This document shows, in pieces, positions 1 to 8,867 of a DNA stretch of 54,875 nucleotides (position 1 is the first letter of the stretch; the number at the start of each line of letters is the position of its first letter). Source of the stretch: an uncultured Opitutia bacterium. Lineage in GTDB: Bacteria; Verrucomicrobiota; Verrucomicrobiia; Opitutales; Opitutaceae. Both the position numbers and the translations under genes were made by a program. Location of the stretch: contig CAIQKQ010000139.1 of the NCBI GenBank assembly GCA_903872425.1, positions 1-54,875 of the forward strand, in the 5' to 3' direction. The notes beneath the pieces were generated by a model. That model ran no database searches, was not told the DNA's origin, and saw only the letters and a program-made list of their open reading frames with translations.

Positions 1-156
1 CTAAACCAATCTACCTGAATCGAACATTAAATCACACTTATATATATATTTAACAGATAGTTACAATTTTATTCCGAATAATAGGTAAAACACCCTAGTT
101 TTTGTTTGACCCGACCAGACTGATTGTTAGTTTCAGCGTGTAATCCAACCCGCACC

Positions 157-1320
157 ATGAACCGCGCCATTGCCTTTGCCCCGATGAAATCTGCCCTCCG
201 GCAGGTTTTCGCGCTGGCTTTTCTGATCGCGGTTTCCGGCCTGAGCTTGTCCGCCCAAGTGCTCCCTGTCGTCTCTTGGACACTCTCCCCTATTACCAAC
301 AGCACAGACTCAGTCTCCGGGGGCATCACTTATTTAAATAAATTTGAGACGGTGAACACTTTCACCACGGCCGATGGCAGCACATACTTCGCCCAGTCTT
401 CTGCCGTTCAAGCCGACCACGTCTACGTCCGCCGCAATGCCGTGACGGCGTCCAACTCTTTTGGTGTGATGTCGGTACAGAGCACGACTAGCACTGTCGT
501 GCAGGGCACCTACTACTCCACGGCTGAGCAAATGCTGCTTTCGGGCAACATTCTAAACACGACCGCCGACACTTTCACCAACGACACCACCGGAGTCACG
601 GGTCGCTCCAGCAACGTCGAACGCATCGACTTCGTCTGGACGGCTGGCTACACAGTCCTCACTGGCGATGTCGTCTCCGTCTTCAATGTGGATCCCTCCA
701 CGTCGCAGGACGATTTTCGCATCGCGATTTTCACGGGCTGGGATTCCATCAACAATAAGCCCACCAGCTACGTTACGACCGGCCTGCTGATCAACACCAC
801 TACCTCGCTCAGCGCAGGTACTGGCGACGGCACCGACGCGGGTACGGGCGCAGACTATGGCTCGCTTTTAACTACAAACTACCCCACTGGCACAGGCACC
901 GCCTCCACCTCTTCCACCTCGAGCACTTGGAGTATTTTGAACTACACCAATGGGGACAGCATCACAGGCACGGGCACGGTGGTATTCTCCTCCGCCAATC
1001 AGGGCATCGGCGGTGCGGCCATCAAATTGAGCGACCTCGGAGTTTCTACCGGACAGACGATTTATGGCTATTCCATCATGGCGCCGGATGTGACTCCGCT
1101 CGTGGCCTCCGATCTCGTGGACTGGAACAACAGCACGTTTTATCCGACCAACACCAACCAGACCGAGGGCACGGCCGACTTTTCGACCTTTGGTGGTCGC
1201 TTTATTCGGCCGATTCCCGAGCCCTCGACCTACGGCGCGATTTTCATGGGCACCGGCCTCGTCGCCTACGGACTACGCCGCCGGCGGCTCAGTCGGTCAC
1301 CGGCTGACGACCGCGAATGA
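157..1320 (+). CDS. PEP-CTERM exported protein, function unknown
   Basis: The 387-residue product begins with a signal peptide (hydrophobic run near residues 16-34, cleavage probably after LSLSAQ). A long Ser/Thr/Gly-rich beta-type region follows. The C-terminus has a PEP-CTERM sorting signal: the motif IPEPSTYG, a hydrophobic helix, and a basic RRRR tail. PEP-CTERM proteins are cut and processed by an exosortase and are often exported with exopolysaccharide; no exosortase gene is seen in this window. The middle region is not recognised. The ATG at 157 or the one at 184 could be the start; the second leaves a more compact signal peptide. The last 32 bases overlap the 3' end of the convergent Nudix gene. 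The 120 bases upstream are much more AT-rich than the surroundings and probably hold the promoter. Confidence 0.8.
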   Translation: MNRAIAFAPMKSALRQVFALAFLIAVSGLSLSAQVLPVVSWTLSPITNSTDSVSGGITYLNKFETVNTFTTADGSTYFAQSSAVQADHVYVRRNAVTASNSFGVMSVQSTTSTVVQGTYYSTAEQMLLSGNILNTTADTFTNDTTGVTGRSSNVERIDFVWTAGYTVLTGDVVSVFNVDPSTSQDDFRIAIFTGWDSINNKPTSYVTTGLLINTTTSLSAGTGDGTDAGTGADYGSLLTTNYPTGTGTASTSSTSSTWSILNYTNGDSITGTGTVVFSSANQGIGGAAIKLSDLGVSTGQTIYGYSIMAPDVTPLVASDLVDWNNSTFYPTNTNQTEGTADFSTFGGRFIRPIPEPSTYGAIFMGTGLVAYGLRRRRLSRSPADDRE

Positions 1321-1897
1321 TTTCCGCCCATACGGGCTCGAGTAAAAAGAGCGCATTGAGCACGAGTGCGTGAGTGATACGACCGCTGCGTGCCCAGGAC
1401 AAAACGTCAGCCACCGGTGCAGTCGTAACGGCTATTTCTTCGTCCGCGTCCCAGGCCATTGCCACCGTGCTCGCTGCATCCTCGACGAGCACGAAGTGGC
1501 AGCGGTTCGCCTGTAAAGCCGGGTTGGGATGCACCGAGCCAAGCAACCGGGCGCGCGCGCCGGTGAAGCCCGTCTCCTCCCTCAGCTCGCGCATCGCGGC
1601 CGTCACTGGATCCTCGCCGCGCTCAATCATGCCGCCGGGAATCTCCAAGGAGTAGTCGCCCGTGCCAAAGCGAAATTGCCGCACCAACACAAGGTCGTCG
1701 GCAGGTGTGAGCGCGAGAATGTTGCACCAATCTGGCGCGTGGATCACTGCGAAATCTTTCTCCGTGCCGCGAGCTGGATGCCGGTACCGGACCGCACGCA
1801 ACTCCAGCACCCGCGTGGTCGCGAGGACGCGCTCGCCAAGTTTTTCCCAGCGCGCGGGTGAGCTGTGAGGCAGCAGGCTGCTCATGTTGGAAAACAA
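1289..1897 (-). CDS. Nudix hydrolase, ADP-ribose pyrophosphatase-like
   Basis: The 202-residue protein has a complete Nudix box at about residues 89-111: GGMIERGE, seven residues, then RELREETGF, including the metal-binding glutamates. The N-terminal part before the box and the arrangement VRQFRFG...LEIPGGM resemble ADP-ribose/nucleoside-diphosphate-sugar pyrophosphatases, which split X-linked nucleoside diphosphates in the cytoplasm. The exact substrate cannot be read from the sequence. The gene is transcribed after the LysM gene at 1959-2474 but is separated from it by a convincing terminator, so it probably has its own promoter. Its 3' end overlaps the PEP-CTERM gene by 32 bases. Confidence 0.85.
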   Translation of the reverse strand: MFSNMSSLLPHSSPARWEKLGERVLATTRVLELRAVRYRHPARGTEKDFAVIHAPDWCNILALTPADDLVLVRQFRFGTGDYSLEIPGGMIERGEDPVTAAMRELREETGFTGARARLLGSVHPNPALQANRCHFVLVEDAASTVAMAWDADEEIAVTTAPVADVLSWARSGRITHALVLNALFLLEPVWAEIIRGRQPVTD

Positions 1898-1927
1898 AAA
1901 CGCCTCCCAAGCGTGGCGCGGGAGGCG
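1898..1927 (-). terminator. Rho-independent terminator of the LysM gene
   Basis: An 8-bp GC-rich stem (1901-1908 paired with 1920-1927) with an 11-nt loop is followed on the minus strand by a T-rich tract (TTTTTGTTTT). It lies about 30 nt past the stop codon of the LysM gene and just before the start of the Nudix gene. Confidence 0.8.
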
Positions 1928-1958
1928 GGAGAAAATGAGCGTAAACGACGGCGAAAAA

Positions 1959-2474
1959 TTATTTCTTCGCCGGTAGCTTGAGCTTCTGCCCGATTTTGAG
2001 CTTGTTCCATTCTACACCGGGATTGACCGCCATCAGATCGGAAAGCTTCACGCCATTCGCCGCCGCGATCTTCGTGCCGCTGACGTCGCCGGCCTTGACA
2101 ATGTATTCGTCTTTCCCAGCCGTCGCCGTGCTCGCATTGCTGTTGGCCACAGGCTTCGCTGCTTTGGCGGCCTTCAATTCTTGAATCTCGGTCGTCATCA
2201 AACTGAGCGACTTGCTCACTTCGTTAAACGCGCCCTGCATGGAGTCTTGGAGCGCTTTGACGTTGGTGTTGGCGCGATCGGCTTTTACCGCCGCATCGCT
2301 GGCGCTCTTGGTCGCCTCATCAATCCGGCCGACCTGTGCGGTGAGCGCCTCTTCGGTGGCGGCCTTGGAAGATTTGGCGAGCGCGATCCCACCAAGCAGA
2401 AGGGCGATGGCACCGATGATCACTCCCGCCATGGGCAGGAAGCTGCTGTTGCTGTCACGAGAAATGTTATCCAT
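1959..2474 (-). CDS. Membrane-anchored coiled-coil protein with C-terminal LysM domain
   Basis: The 171-residue protein has an N-terminal transmembrane helix (residues 14-33, MAGVIIGAIALLLGGIAL). An alanine-rich predicted coiled coil (about 38-108) follows, then a short linker and a C-terminal LysM domain (about 122-168, starting DEYIVKAGD and ending KIGQKLKLP). LysM domains bind peptidoglycan, so the protein probably spans from the inner membrane to the cell wall. The short N-terminal tail is most likely cytoplasmic, with the LysM in the periplasm. No enzyme domain is present, so a structural role is inferred. It has its own terminator downstream. Confidence 0.75.
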   Translation of the reverse strand: MDNISRDSNSSFLPMAGVIIGAIALLLGGIALAKSSKAATEEALTAQVGRIDEATKSASDAAVKADRANTNVKALQDSMQGAFNEVSKSLSLMTTEIQELKAAKAAKPVANSNASTATAGKDEYIVKAGDVSGTKIAAANGVKLSDLMAVNPGVEWNKLKIGQKLKLPAKK

Positions 2475-2627
2475 GTAAGTTAAAGGTTAGGCGCGGAGAC
2501 TGGGGGCCGAGCGGGAACGTTGCAAGCAGAGATTGACACGAGTTTTTCACCATCACTCCCGGCCAGACAATTAGGCCAAGGATGGCGTTGACAGCGGAGC
2601 GGCAGGCGTGAGGCTGCGACTGGTCGG

Positions 2628-2704
2628 CGGGGTGTAGCTTAGCCTGGTAGAGCGCCTGGTTTGGGACCAGGAGGTCGCGAGTTCGAATCTCGCCGCCCCG
2701 ACCA
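2628..2704 (+). tRNA. tRNA-Pro (anticodon UGG)
   Basis: A full cloverleaf can be folded. The acceptor stem is CGGGGTG with CGCCCCG, and the D-arm follows. The anticodon stem is CCTGG/CCAGG with loop TTTGGGA (anticodon TGG). The T-arm is GCGAG-TTCGAAT-CTCGC. The discriminator base A at 2701 is followed by an encoded CCA (2702-2704). Confidence 0.96.
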
Positions 2705-2713
2705 CTTTACCGC

Positions 2714-2741
2714 GAAACACAAACCGGCTCACTTGGCCGGT
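2714..2741 (-). terminator. Probable terminator of the TPR gene
   Basis: A 6-bp stem ACCGGC/GCCGGT (2723-2728 with 2736-2741) has the TPR gene's stop codon in its loop. On the minus strand it is followed by TTTGTGTTT. The stem is short, so confidence is moderate. Confidence 0.5.
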
Positions 2742-3529
2742 CCAGAGGCGGGGGCAGGAAAGGTCACGGCGGGCAGCGCGTCAACCTTCGGCGCAGTGGA
2801 CGGGGTGATCGGAGTAACGCTCGCCGCAGGCGCGGTCTCAGCAGCCCCAGCGTGAATGGCCTTTAGTCCTTGCGCGCGTGAGGCCCACGGACCGGTCGGG
2901 TCCATCGTGGCCGCGTCCTGCGCGAGTTTGTTCGCGTCAGCCGACCGACCTTCGGTCATGGCTTGGACAGCCGTGTCAAAGGCAGCCTCGGCGCGGATGG
3001 CCTTGGGCAATGAGACGTCGGCGGCAAGCTTGCTCAGAGCCGTCACGCCCTCGGTCGCCTGGCCGGCTCGCAGGACCGCAACGGCCGCACCCAGTCGGGC
3101 GCGCGCGGCAAAAGGCCGACCGACATTGTCGGGCAACTTGGCGAGTTGGGCCACGGCCTTCTCATAGTTACTGCGCGCCTCGACGAAGTTGCCCGCCGCG
3201 TAAGCGTCATCGGCGATGCGGAGCAGTGCGAGACCGGCCTGCGGCTCGTCGGGATGTTCAGCGAGAAAAATTTTCAGCCCGGCGACCGTATTGGCCGCAC
3301 CGTACGCCACCGCAACATCTTGGTCGTGCTGTTCCGCTAGATGGCCGCGGAGAATGAGGCCGAGCCAAACGAGCGCCGCCACCGCGACGACGAGGATGAC
3401 GCGACGGGAGTTGTTCTCCCAAAACTTAAGCAACTTGTCCTCGAAGCCCGGGGCAACGTAGTTTTCATCCACGGTGACGAGATTGCGTTCATCACCGGAG
3501 GCATTGGGTTTTTGCGGAAGGGCGGGCAT
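2729..3529 (-). CDS. Membrane-anchored TPR protein (YfgM-like)
   Basis: The 266-residue protein has a short cytoplasmic N-terminus and one transmembrane helix (about residues 44-62, VILVVAVAALVWLGLILRG). A helical tetratricopeptide-like region (about 75-225) follows, then an Ala/Pro/Thr-rich tail. The order (N-terminal acidic stretch, single helix, TPR domain outside the cytoplasm) matches the YfgM family. In other bacteria these proteins associate with the Sec translocon and periplasmic chaperones. The family call rests on architecture, not on a diagnostic motif. The gene follows purU in the same direction of the map but is transcribed upstream of the tRNA-Pro on the opposite strand. Confidence 0.6.
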   Translation of the reverse strand: MPALPQKPNASGDERNLVTVDENYVAPGFEDKLLKFWENNSRRVILVVAVAALVWLGLILRGHLAEQHDQDVAVAYGAANTVAGLKIFLAEHPDEPQAGLALLRIADDAYAAGNFVEARSNYEKAVAQLAKLPDNVGRPFAARARLGAAVAVLRAGQATEGVTALSKLAADVSLPKAIRAEAAFDTAVQAMTEGRSADANKLAQDAATMDPTGPWASRAQGLKAIHAGAAETAPAASVTPITPSTAPKVDALPAVTFPAPASGPAK

Positions 3530-3624
3530 GGTCGTGGGCAGTGGGTTTGAGCTTGGAAAACGTCAACGAGAGCAAAGGCGCGCGGCCATGTCCATGCCGG
3601 AAATTACCCCGCCCACCGCCGGCC

Positions 3625-4482
3625 TCAGTCGAACACCACCGTCTTGTTGCCGTAGACGAGCACGCGGTTCTCGAGATGCCAGCGCACGGCCTGCGCAAGG
3701 ACAGTTTTCTCAAGGTCGCGGCCCTTGCGGACGAGGTCGTCCACGCTGTGTCGGTGCGTCACCCGCGCCACGTCTTGCTGAATGATGGGGCCTTCGTCGA
3801 GGTCTCGGGTCGCATAGTGCGCCGTCGCGCCGATGAGCTTCACCCCGCGGGCGGCAGCCTGATGGTAGGGCTTGCCGCCGGCGAACGCTGGCAAGAACGA
3901 GTGATGGATGTTGATTACCGGCCGACCAAATTTCTCTAAAAAATCCGCCGAGAGCACCTGCATGTAGCGCGCGAGCACCACCAGTTCGGCCCCGAGCTCG
4001 CGCAACAATTCAAGCTGCCGCGCCTCGTCGGCCGGCTTGGTTGCTGCGGCCACCGGGATGACATGAAACGGCAGCCCGTAGCCACGCGCCGCAGCGCCGA
4101 GGTCCGGGTGATTCGACACGATGGCCACGAGGTCGCCAGCCAGCTCGCCGGCCTTCCAGCGGAGCACAAGATCGTGAAAACAATGGTCGAACTTGGAGAC
4201 AAATACTACCAGACGCGGCCGCCGCGTCGACGCCGCCACACGCACCGCCATGCCCAAAGTGCGCGCGTACGCCGCAAAATCCGCCTCGTCAGCCGCCGCG
4301 CCGTTCGCGCTGGGGAGCCACTCGATGCGTTGGAAAAAAATTCCCGCGTCCGCATCGCTATGCTGATCGGCATGGACGATGTTGCCGCCGCGCTCGAAAA
4401 TCCAACCAGCCACACGCGCGACCAGCCCTGGCCGATCCGGGCCGTGTAGTAGCGCGACGACAGAAGTGTTGTTGGAGACCAT
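3625..4482 (-). CDS. purU: Formyltetrahydrofolate deformylase
   Basis: The 285-residue enzyme hydrolyses 10-formyl-tetrahydrofolate to formate and tetrahydrofolate. This balances the one-carbon pool and supplies formate for purine synthesis. An N-terminal ACT domain (about residues 6-80, starting VVALLHGPDRPGL) is followed by a formyltransferase fold (about 88-280). The catalytic signature NIHHSFLPAF (Asn191, His193) and the Asp of DLDEGPII (Asp229) are present. The length is normal for PurU. No SD-like sequence precedes the ATG. A stand-alone GAR transformylase is unlikely because of the ACT domain. Confidence 0.93.
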   Translation of the reverse strand: MVSNNTSVVALLHGPDRPGLVARVAGWIFERGGNIVHADQHSDADAGIFFQRIEWLPSANGAAADEADFAAYARTLGMAVRVAASTRRPRLVVFVSKFDHCFHDLVLRWKAGELAGDLVAIVSNHPDLGAAARGYGLPFHVIPVAAATKPADEARQLELLRELGAELVVLARYMQVLSADFLEKFGRPVINIHHSFLPAFAGGKPYHQAAARGVKLIGATAHYATRDLDEGPIIQQDVARVTHRHSVDDLVRKGRDLEKTVLAQAVRWHLENRVLVYGNKTVVFD

Positions 4483-4612
4483 AATCTAGCCCTGTCTATA
4501 CCGCTCCACATTAGACGACAATAGGAAAACATTACCACTGCGGTTGGCTCAGAATATAATCCTCCACGCGCCGGGCTTGAGTGTGGCCCGGCATTTGCTC
4601 AATATACCTGTG

Positions 4613-5020
4613 ATGCTCTCCCGCAGTTTCCTTCTCCCTTCTTTGCAGCTATTCTTCGCCATGCTGGCTCTGGCGATCGAGGTGCGCGCTCAGGCACCGA
4701 CCACGTTTTTTTACGCCGGCGACACCATCCCGTCAGTCGGAGAGTATGCCGACTGGTTCACCACGCTCGGTCCGGCCATCCGACCGGTAGCTTTTTCGGC
4801 GGCACCACTTGGTCGAGTGACGGCAGTGTGCTCACAATGACCACCCAACACCCGGGTGATTTTCCTGGCGCGACGAGCCAAGGCATCTGGTTCGGCCGCA
4901 CTGACGGCTTCGGCGACCCCGCCAGCATCAGCTTCGCGGATGCCGCACATGGCAACAAACAGTATTCTCCGTCATCGCCTGCGGACAGCTCCGCTCTAGC
5001 CAGAGATAGTACGCGCACAA
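4613..5020 (+). pseudogene. Frameshifted fragment of an exported beta-sandwich protein
   Basis: An ATG at 4613 opens a signal peptide (MLSRSFLLPSLQLFFAMLAL, cleavage near EVRAQA). The text TTFFYAGDTIP...WFTTLGPA then stays in frame to about 4785. Beyond that point the protein-like sequence continues in the next frame (GGTTWSSDGSVLTMTT, then SQGIWFGRTDGFGDP) until about 4960, where it loses coding character. The second part has the look of the lectin-like domains found in verrucomicrobial PEP-CTERM proteins. A single indel near 4785 plus a missing 3' half are the simplest explanation. The boundary at 5020 is approximate. Confidence 0.6.
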
Positions 5021-5152
5021 GCGAATCTTATGTTCCTCCGGCTTGTCAGAGGCGCGTGGGGACGTGCGGTGGGCGAACGAACGGTAAACGCGAGCGCGCA
5101 GGGAGAACGGGCGTTACTAACAGTAGACACAGGCGCGCCGGTATCGGCACGA

Positions 5153-5788
5153 TCAGTGATGCGCGGTGTGATCCGTAGCGTCAGGGGCGACGGTGGCGGC
5201 CTTAGTGTCGACAGGTTGGGGTGCGGGTTTGGTCTCCGTCTTAGAGGGGGCGCTTACCCCACCCATCATGTCCATGCCACCCATCATCTTTTCGCAACAG
5301 GAACACATACCACCCATGCCGCCGGAGACATCGGCCTTGTCGGAACCGCTGCCCATCGCGCCCATCAAGTGCATCATGTCGCTCATATCCTTCATCATGC
5401 CGCTCATGCGGGCCATGTCGGACATCGGCATCACATCATTTTTGCCGGTGTTGGGGGCAGTGGCCATCATCGTGCTCATATTGTCCATCATGGCGCTCAT
5501 GTTCTTTATCATCGCGCCCAAATTATTCATTTTGTCGGCGTTCATCATGCCCCCGGAGGGCATGGTGCCGCTCTGGGTAGCGGGCATCGATGGCATGGCG
5601 GCGCGGCCGTCCATCATACCGCGACCGGCCATCGGCATCGCGGCGGGCGGGCCGGATTGGGGAGCAACCGAGGACGGCGCGGCGGCGCGGACGGACAGCG
5701 CGCATGTGAGGGTAAGCAGGCCGAGGGCGGCGGTTACGCCGAACAGGTGGGACTGAAAGCGGACGGAGACGGCATGGTCGGTATTCAT
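5153..5788 (-). CDS. Exported methionine-rich protein, possible copper/silver binder
   Basis: The 211-residue product starts with a signal peptide (hydrophobic run about residues 15-33, cleavage near SVRAAA). Its mature part is about one-fifth methionine (about 35 Met). Residues 81-145 form two long Met-rich segments with MxxMM spacing, such as MSAMMDNMSTMM and MSGMMKDMSDMMHLM. They would place Met side chains along one helix face. A CSCCEKMM cluster (162-169) and a histidine-containing C-terminus (DHTAHH) add further soft-metal ligands. Known Met/His/Cys-rich periplasmic proteins bind Cu(I) or Ag(I), and that role is inferred here. No metal transporter or sensor gene is adjacent. The start at 5788 is chosen because it begins the signal peptide; a start further upstream would add a non-signal-like extension. 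Confidence 0.7.
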   Translation of the reverse strand: MNTDHAVSVRFQSHLFGVTAALGLLTLTCALSVRAAAPSSVAPQSGPPAAMPMAGRGMMDGRAAMPSMPATQSGTMPSGGMMNADKMNNLGAMIKNMSAMMDNMSTMMATAPNTGKNDVMPMSDMARMSGMMKDMSDMMHLMGAMGSGSDKADVSGGMGGMCSCCEKMMGGMDMMGGVSAPSKTETKPAPQPVDTKAATVAPDATDHTAHH

Positions 5789-5944
5789 GGGGGGATTAAG
5801 TTGGCTTAAGAATACGACAACAGGGTGATAGTTGCTGTGCGTTTCTTGGCCATTGTACCGCATTTAATGCAGGTGCTGGTGGCGGAGTGATCCCACTCGT
5901 GAATGTCCGGCACCTGCATGGGGGCCCGAAAACAGCGGCCGCGC

Positions 5945-6745
5945 TCACGCGCCGCTACCGGGAGCGAGGCCGCGCTCGCTCTTCGCCGCGAAGTCCAGCA
6001 CGCGTTGAAACTCTTTCGTCGCCGCCAGCGGGTGCTCACGCAGCTTATCCAAGGCCTGGGTACGGTTTAGCCCTTCGCGGAAGAGCAGGCGGTAAATTTG
6101 TCTCACGCGATCAAGCTGCTCAACGCTGAAGCCACGCCGCTCAAGGCCGACCTTGTTGTAGGCGCGCACGACCGCCGGTGTGCCGTCGGCGATAAAAAAA
6201 GGCGGCAGGTCCTGCACGAGCTTGGCGGTCGCCGAGAGCATGGCATATGCCCCGATGCGGCAAAATTGGTGGACGCCGCCGTAACCGCCGATAACCGCGA
6301 AGTCTTCGACGGTGACGTGACCGGCAAGCTGCACGCCGTTGCTCATCACGATGTCGTTGCCGAGCACGCAGTCGTGCGCAACATGGCTGTAGGCAAGGAT
6401 CGTGTTGTCGTCGCCGAGGCGCGTGAACTCGCCGTCTTTCGTCGCAGCGTGGACAGTGACGTATTCGCGGAAAACATTGCGGTCGCCAATTCGCACTCCC
6501 GGCCGGCCGCCAGCGAACTTCAGGTCCTGCGTCTTCGCGCCGAGGCAGGCGTAGGGAAACACCTCGCAATTTTTCCCAAGCACCGTGTCGCCTTCGACCG
6601 AGGCATGATGGTGGACGCGCGTACCGGCACCCAGCCGCACAGACGCACCGAGGAAGACAAACGCCCCCACCTCCACGCCGGCGCCCAGCTCCGCGCCGGC
6701 CTCGACAATGGCAGTGGGGTGAACCTTGGTCGGTATGGCGCTCAT
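5945..6745 (-). CDS. lpxA: UDP-N-acetylglucosamine O-acyltransferase
   Basis: The 266-residue enzyme adds a hydroxyacyl chain to UDP-GlcNAc, the first step of lipid A synthesis. The N-terminal two-thirds are a left-handed beta-helix of hexapeptide repeats (for example [16 protein letters not shown]). The catalytic histidine lies in SHVAHDC (His124), and the signature GGYGGVHQF follows. The C-terminal region is helical. The ATG at 6745 overlaps the stop codon of lpxC-fabZ in an ATGA arrangement, indicating translational coupling. This overlap also fixes the start. Confidence 0.95.
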   Translation of the reverse strand: MSAIPTKVHPTAIVEAGAELGAGVEVGAFVFLGASVRLGAGTRVHHHASVEGDTVLGKNCEVFPYACLGAKTQDLKFAGGRPGVRIGDRNVFREYVTVHAATKDGEFTRLGDDNTILAYSHVAHDCVLGNDIVMSNGVQLAGHVTVEDFAVIGGYGGVHQFCRIGAYAMLSATAKLVQDLPPFFIADGTPAVVRAYNKVGLERRGFSVEQLDRVRQIYRLLFREGLNRTQALDKLREHPLAATKEFQRVLDFAAKSERGLAPGSGA

Positions 6746-8067
6746 GCAAACTCCGTCTCGTCGAGAATGGCAAACATCAGCTCGGCGGACGATACGGTCT
6801 CGCCGTCCACGGCACAGGTGCACTCGGCGGTGGCAAGCTTAGTACCGCGGGTCTTCGTCAGCCGCGCGGTGATAACCAACTGATCGCCAGGGCGGACGGG
6901 TTTGCGAAATTTCACCTTATCCGCGCTCATGAAAATGGCCGTCTTCCCCTCGCTCGAGCCTCGCCGGAGCATGAGGAGGCCGGCGGCCTGCGCCATCGCC
7001 TCAAGCTGGAGCACGCCGGGGAACAGCGGGTTTCCGGGGAAGTGGCCAAGGAACCACGGTTCATTGAACGCGATGTTCTTAATGGCCGTCAGCTCGTCCT
7101 CGCCCTTGAACTCAAGCACGCGGTCCACCATCACGAACGGGTAACGATGCGGCAAGGTGTCGAGCACGCGGCGGATGTCGAGAGAGGTCTCGGTCGCGAG
7201 CACCATGGATGGACGCACGATTTTTTCCTTTTTCTTGGGTCGCTGCAAACGCTCGAAAAGCGCCTTGGTCAGCTCGGCATTGATGGCGTGGCCGGGGCGG
7301 ATGGCGATGATATGCGCCTTGAGTGGCCGGCCGAGCAGCATGATGTCGCCGATGACGTCGAGGATCTTGTGCCGCACAAACTCGTCCGGGAAACGCAGCG
7401 GTTCTTTCGAGATGATTTTGTCGCCCTTGATGACGATGGCGCAATCGAGGGAACCGCCCTTGATTTTGCCCAATTTGAGCAGCTCCTCAATCTCCTCGTA
7501 AATGGTGAATGTCCGTGCCGCCGCAATCTGCGATTGGTAAGTCTCCGGATCAATCGTGAGTGAGAGATGCTGCGTGTGGATGCCGCGGTCGTCCACGGAC
7601 GTGCAGGTGATCTTAAGCGTGTCACACGGCAGAGCGACGATAGAGGAGTTGCCGCGCGCGACGGTCACTGGGGCGTCTAGCTCGGCATAAATGCGCTCCT
7701 TGTCCTGCTCCACCGGCTCGCCCTCGAGAATGAGGTTAACAAACGGCCGGGCCGACCCGTCCATGATTGGCGGTTCGGAAGCGTCGAGCTCGACCAGGAC
7801 GTTGTCTACCCCGCAGCCGCTCAACGCGCTGAGCACGTGCTCGACCAGGTGAACCTTGGCGTGGCCGGACTGGACGGTGGTGTTGCGGACGAGGTCGCCC
7901 ACAAGGTCAATGCGGGGCTTCACCTCAGGGTGGCCCTGGAGGTCAAGCCGCTTGAACACGATGCCGTGGTCGGCGGGCGCGGGCCGGAGAGTGAGCGTGA
8001 CGGCGTTGCCGGTATGGAGGCCGTTGCCTTTGACCGAGACGGCGCGCGCGAGCGTGCGTTGTTTCAT
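6742..8067 (-). CDS. lpxC-fabZ: Bifunctional LpxC-FabZ (UDP-acyl-GlcNAc deacetylase / hydroxyacyl-ACP dehydratase)
   Basis: One 441-residue chain joins two enzymes. Residues 1-280 are LpxC, the committed deacetylase of lipid A synthesis, with zinc ligands His73/His77 in HLVEH and His233/Asp237 in RHKILD. The conserved His260 is in GHAINAELT. After a lysine-rich linker (about 278-286), residues 290-440 are FabZ, a hot-dog fold dehydratase of fatty acid synthesis. Its signatures are [11 protein letters not shown] (His307) and [20 protein letters not shown] (His342, Glu356). This fusion is known in Bacteroidetes, Chlorobi and Verrucomicrobia. The start MKQRTL is typical of LpxC. lpxA follows with a 4-base overlap. 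Confidence 0.96.
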   Translation of the reverse strand: MKQRTLARAVSVKGNGLHTGNAVTLTLRPAPADHGIVFKRLDLQGHPEVKPRIDLVGDLVRNTTVQSGHAKVHLVEHVLSALSGCGVDNVLVELDASEPPIMDGSARPFVNLILEGEPVEQDKERIYAELDAPVTVARGNSSIVALPCDTLKITCTSVDDRGIHTQHLSLTIDPETYQSQIAAARTFTIYEEIEELLKLGKIKGGSLDCAIVIKGDKIISKEPLRFPDEFVRHKILDVIGDIMLLGRPLKAHIIAIRPGHAINAELTKALFERLQRPKKKEKIVRPSMVLATETSLDIRRVLDTLPHRYPFVMVDRVLEFKGEDELTAIKNIAFNEPWFLGHFPGNPLFPGVLQLEAMAQAAGLLMLRRGSSEGKTAIFMSADKVKFRKPVRPGDQLVITARLTKTRGTKLATAECTCAVDGETVSSAELMFAILDETEFA

Positions 8068-8270
8068 ACGGGTTTGGCCGCGCAGTCTTCGCTCGCCCCC
8101 GTAAAGCGCAAGTCCCGAGATGGTCGCGCTGTCATCTACCGGCCGCACGGCGGCCTTGACAGCCTGAGCGCCGCGGCCATCCCTCGACCAACTCCGCCCT
8201 CGTCGGAACCTCTCCCCTCCGTCCTGTGTCCATCACGTTTTCTTAACTCAACCTTCCCCTCCCACCCACC

Positions 8271-8849
8271 ATGTCCACCCTCGCTCCCCGTCTCCTCCTC
8301 GTTGCCTTGCTCGGCAGTGCGCTTGCCTTCGCCGCTGACGCTCCAGCTCCGGCCGCACCCGCAACTAAACCCAACTCCACCGGCGGCAACAGCCCGCACG
8401 AGACCACCAGCGCCACCATCGGTCGCGGCGGCCCGCGCGTGACCGTCACCTATGGCCGCCCTTACGCGAAAGGCCGCACCATCTGGGGCACCCTTGTGCC
8501 GTGGAACCAGCCGTGGCGGATGGGCTCGGACGAAGCCACCACTTTCCTGACCCAGCAGCCGCTCGCGATCGGCGACAAGACCCTCCCGGCCGGTATCTAC
8601 ACCCTTTACCTCGTGCCGTCTGAAAAAGAGACGACCAAAATCGCCTTCAGCAGCGCGCTCGGCGGCTGGGGCATCCCGGTCAACACCACGGCAGATGTCG
8701 CCCGCTTTGACCTGAAGAAGGACACCCTCCCCACCGCCGTCGAGCAGCTCACGCTCGCGGTCAAGGCCGACGCCGCGACCGGTGGCGGCGTGCTCACCAT
8801 CGCGTGGGAGACGACGCAGTTCTCCCTGCCGTTCACGATTAAAAAGTAA
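8271..8849 (+). CDS. Secreted DUF2911 protein
   Basis: The 192-residue protein has a signal peptide (residues 1-21, cleaved near AFAADA), a short Ala/Pro linker and a DUF2911 domain (about 45-190). The recognisable family text is VTVTYGRPYAKGRTIWG, then PWRMGSDEATTF and LPAGIYTLYLVP. The function of DUF2911 is unknown. The ATG follows a C-rich leader with no SD. The secreted PIG-L deacetylase starts 18 bases after the stop, so the two are probably co-transcribed. Confidence 0.85.
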   Translation: MSTLAPRLLLVALLGSALAFAADAPAPAAPATKPNSTGGNSPHETTSATIGRGGPRVTVTYGRPYAKGRTIWGTLVPWNQPWRMGSDEATTFLTQQPLAIGDKTLPAGIYTLYLVPSEKETTKIAFSSALGGWGIPVNTTADVARFDLKKDTLPTAVEQLTLAVKADAATGGGVLTIAWETTQFSLPFTIKK

Positions 8850-8867
8850 CCTTTCACCGCGCCTGCC

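Noticed and set aside
5030-5809. Histidine-rich plus-strand frame
   Set aside because: The HHxHH pattern is the reverse reading of Met codons (CAT/ATG) of the methionine-rich gene on the minus strand.
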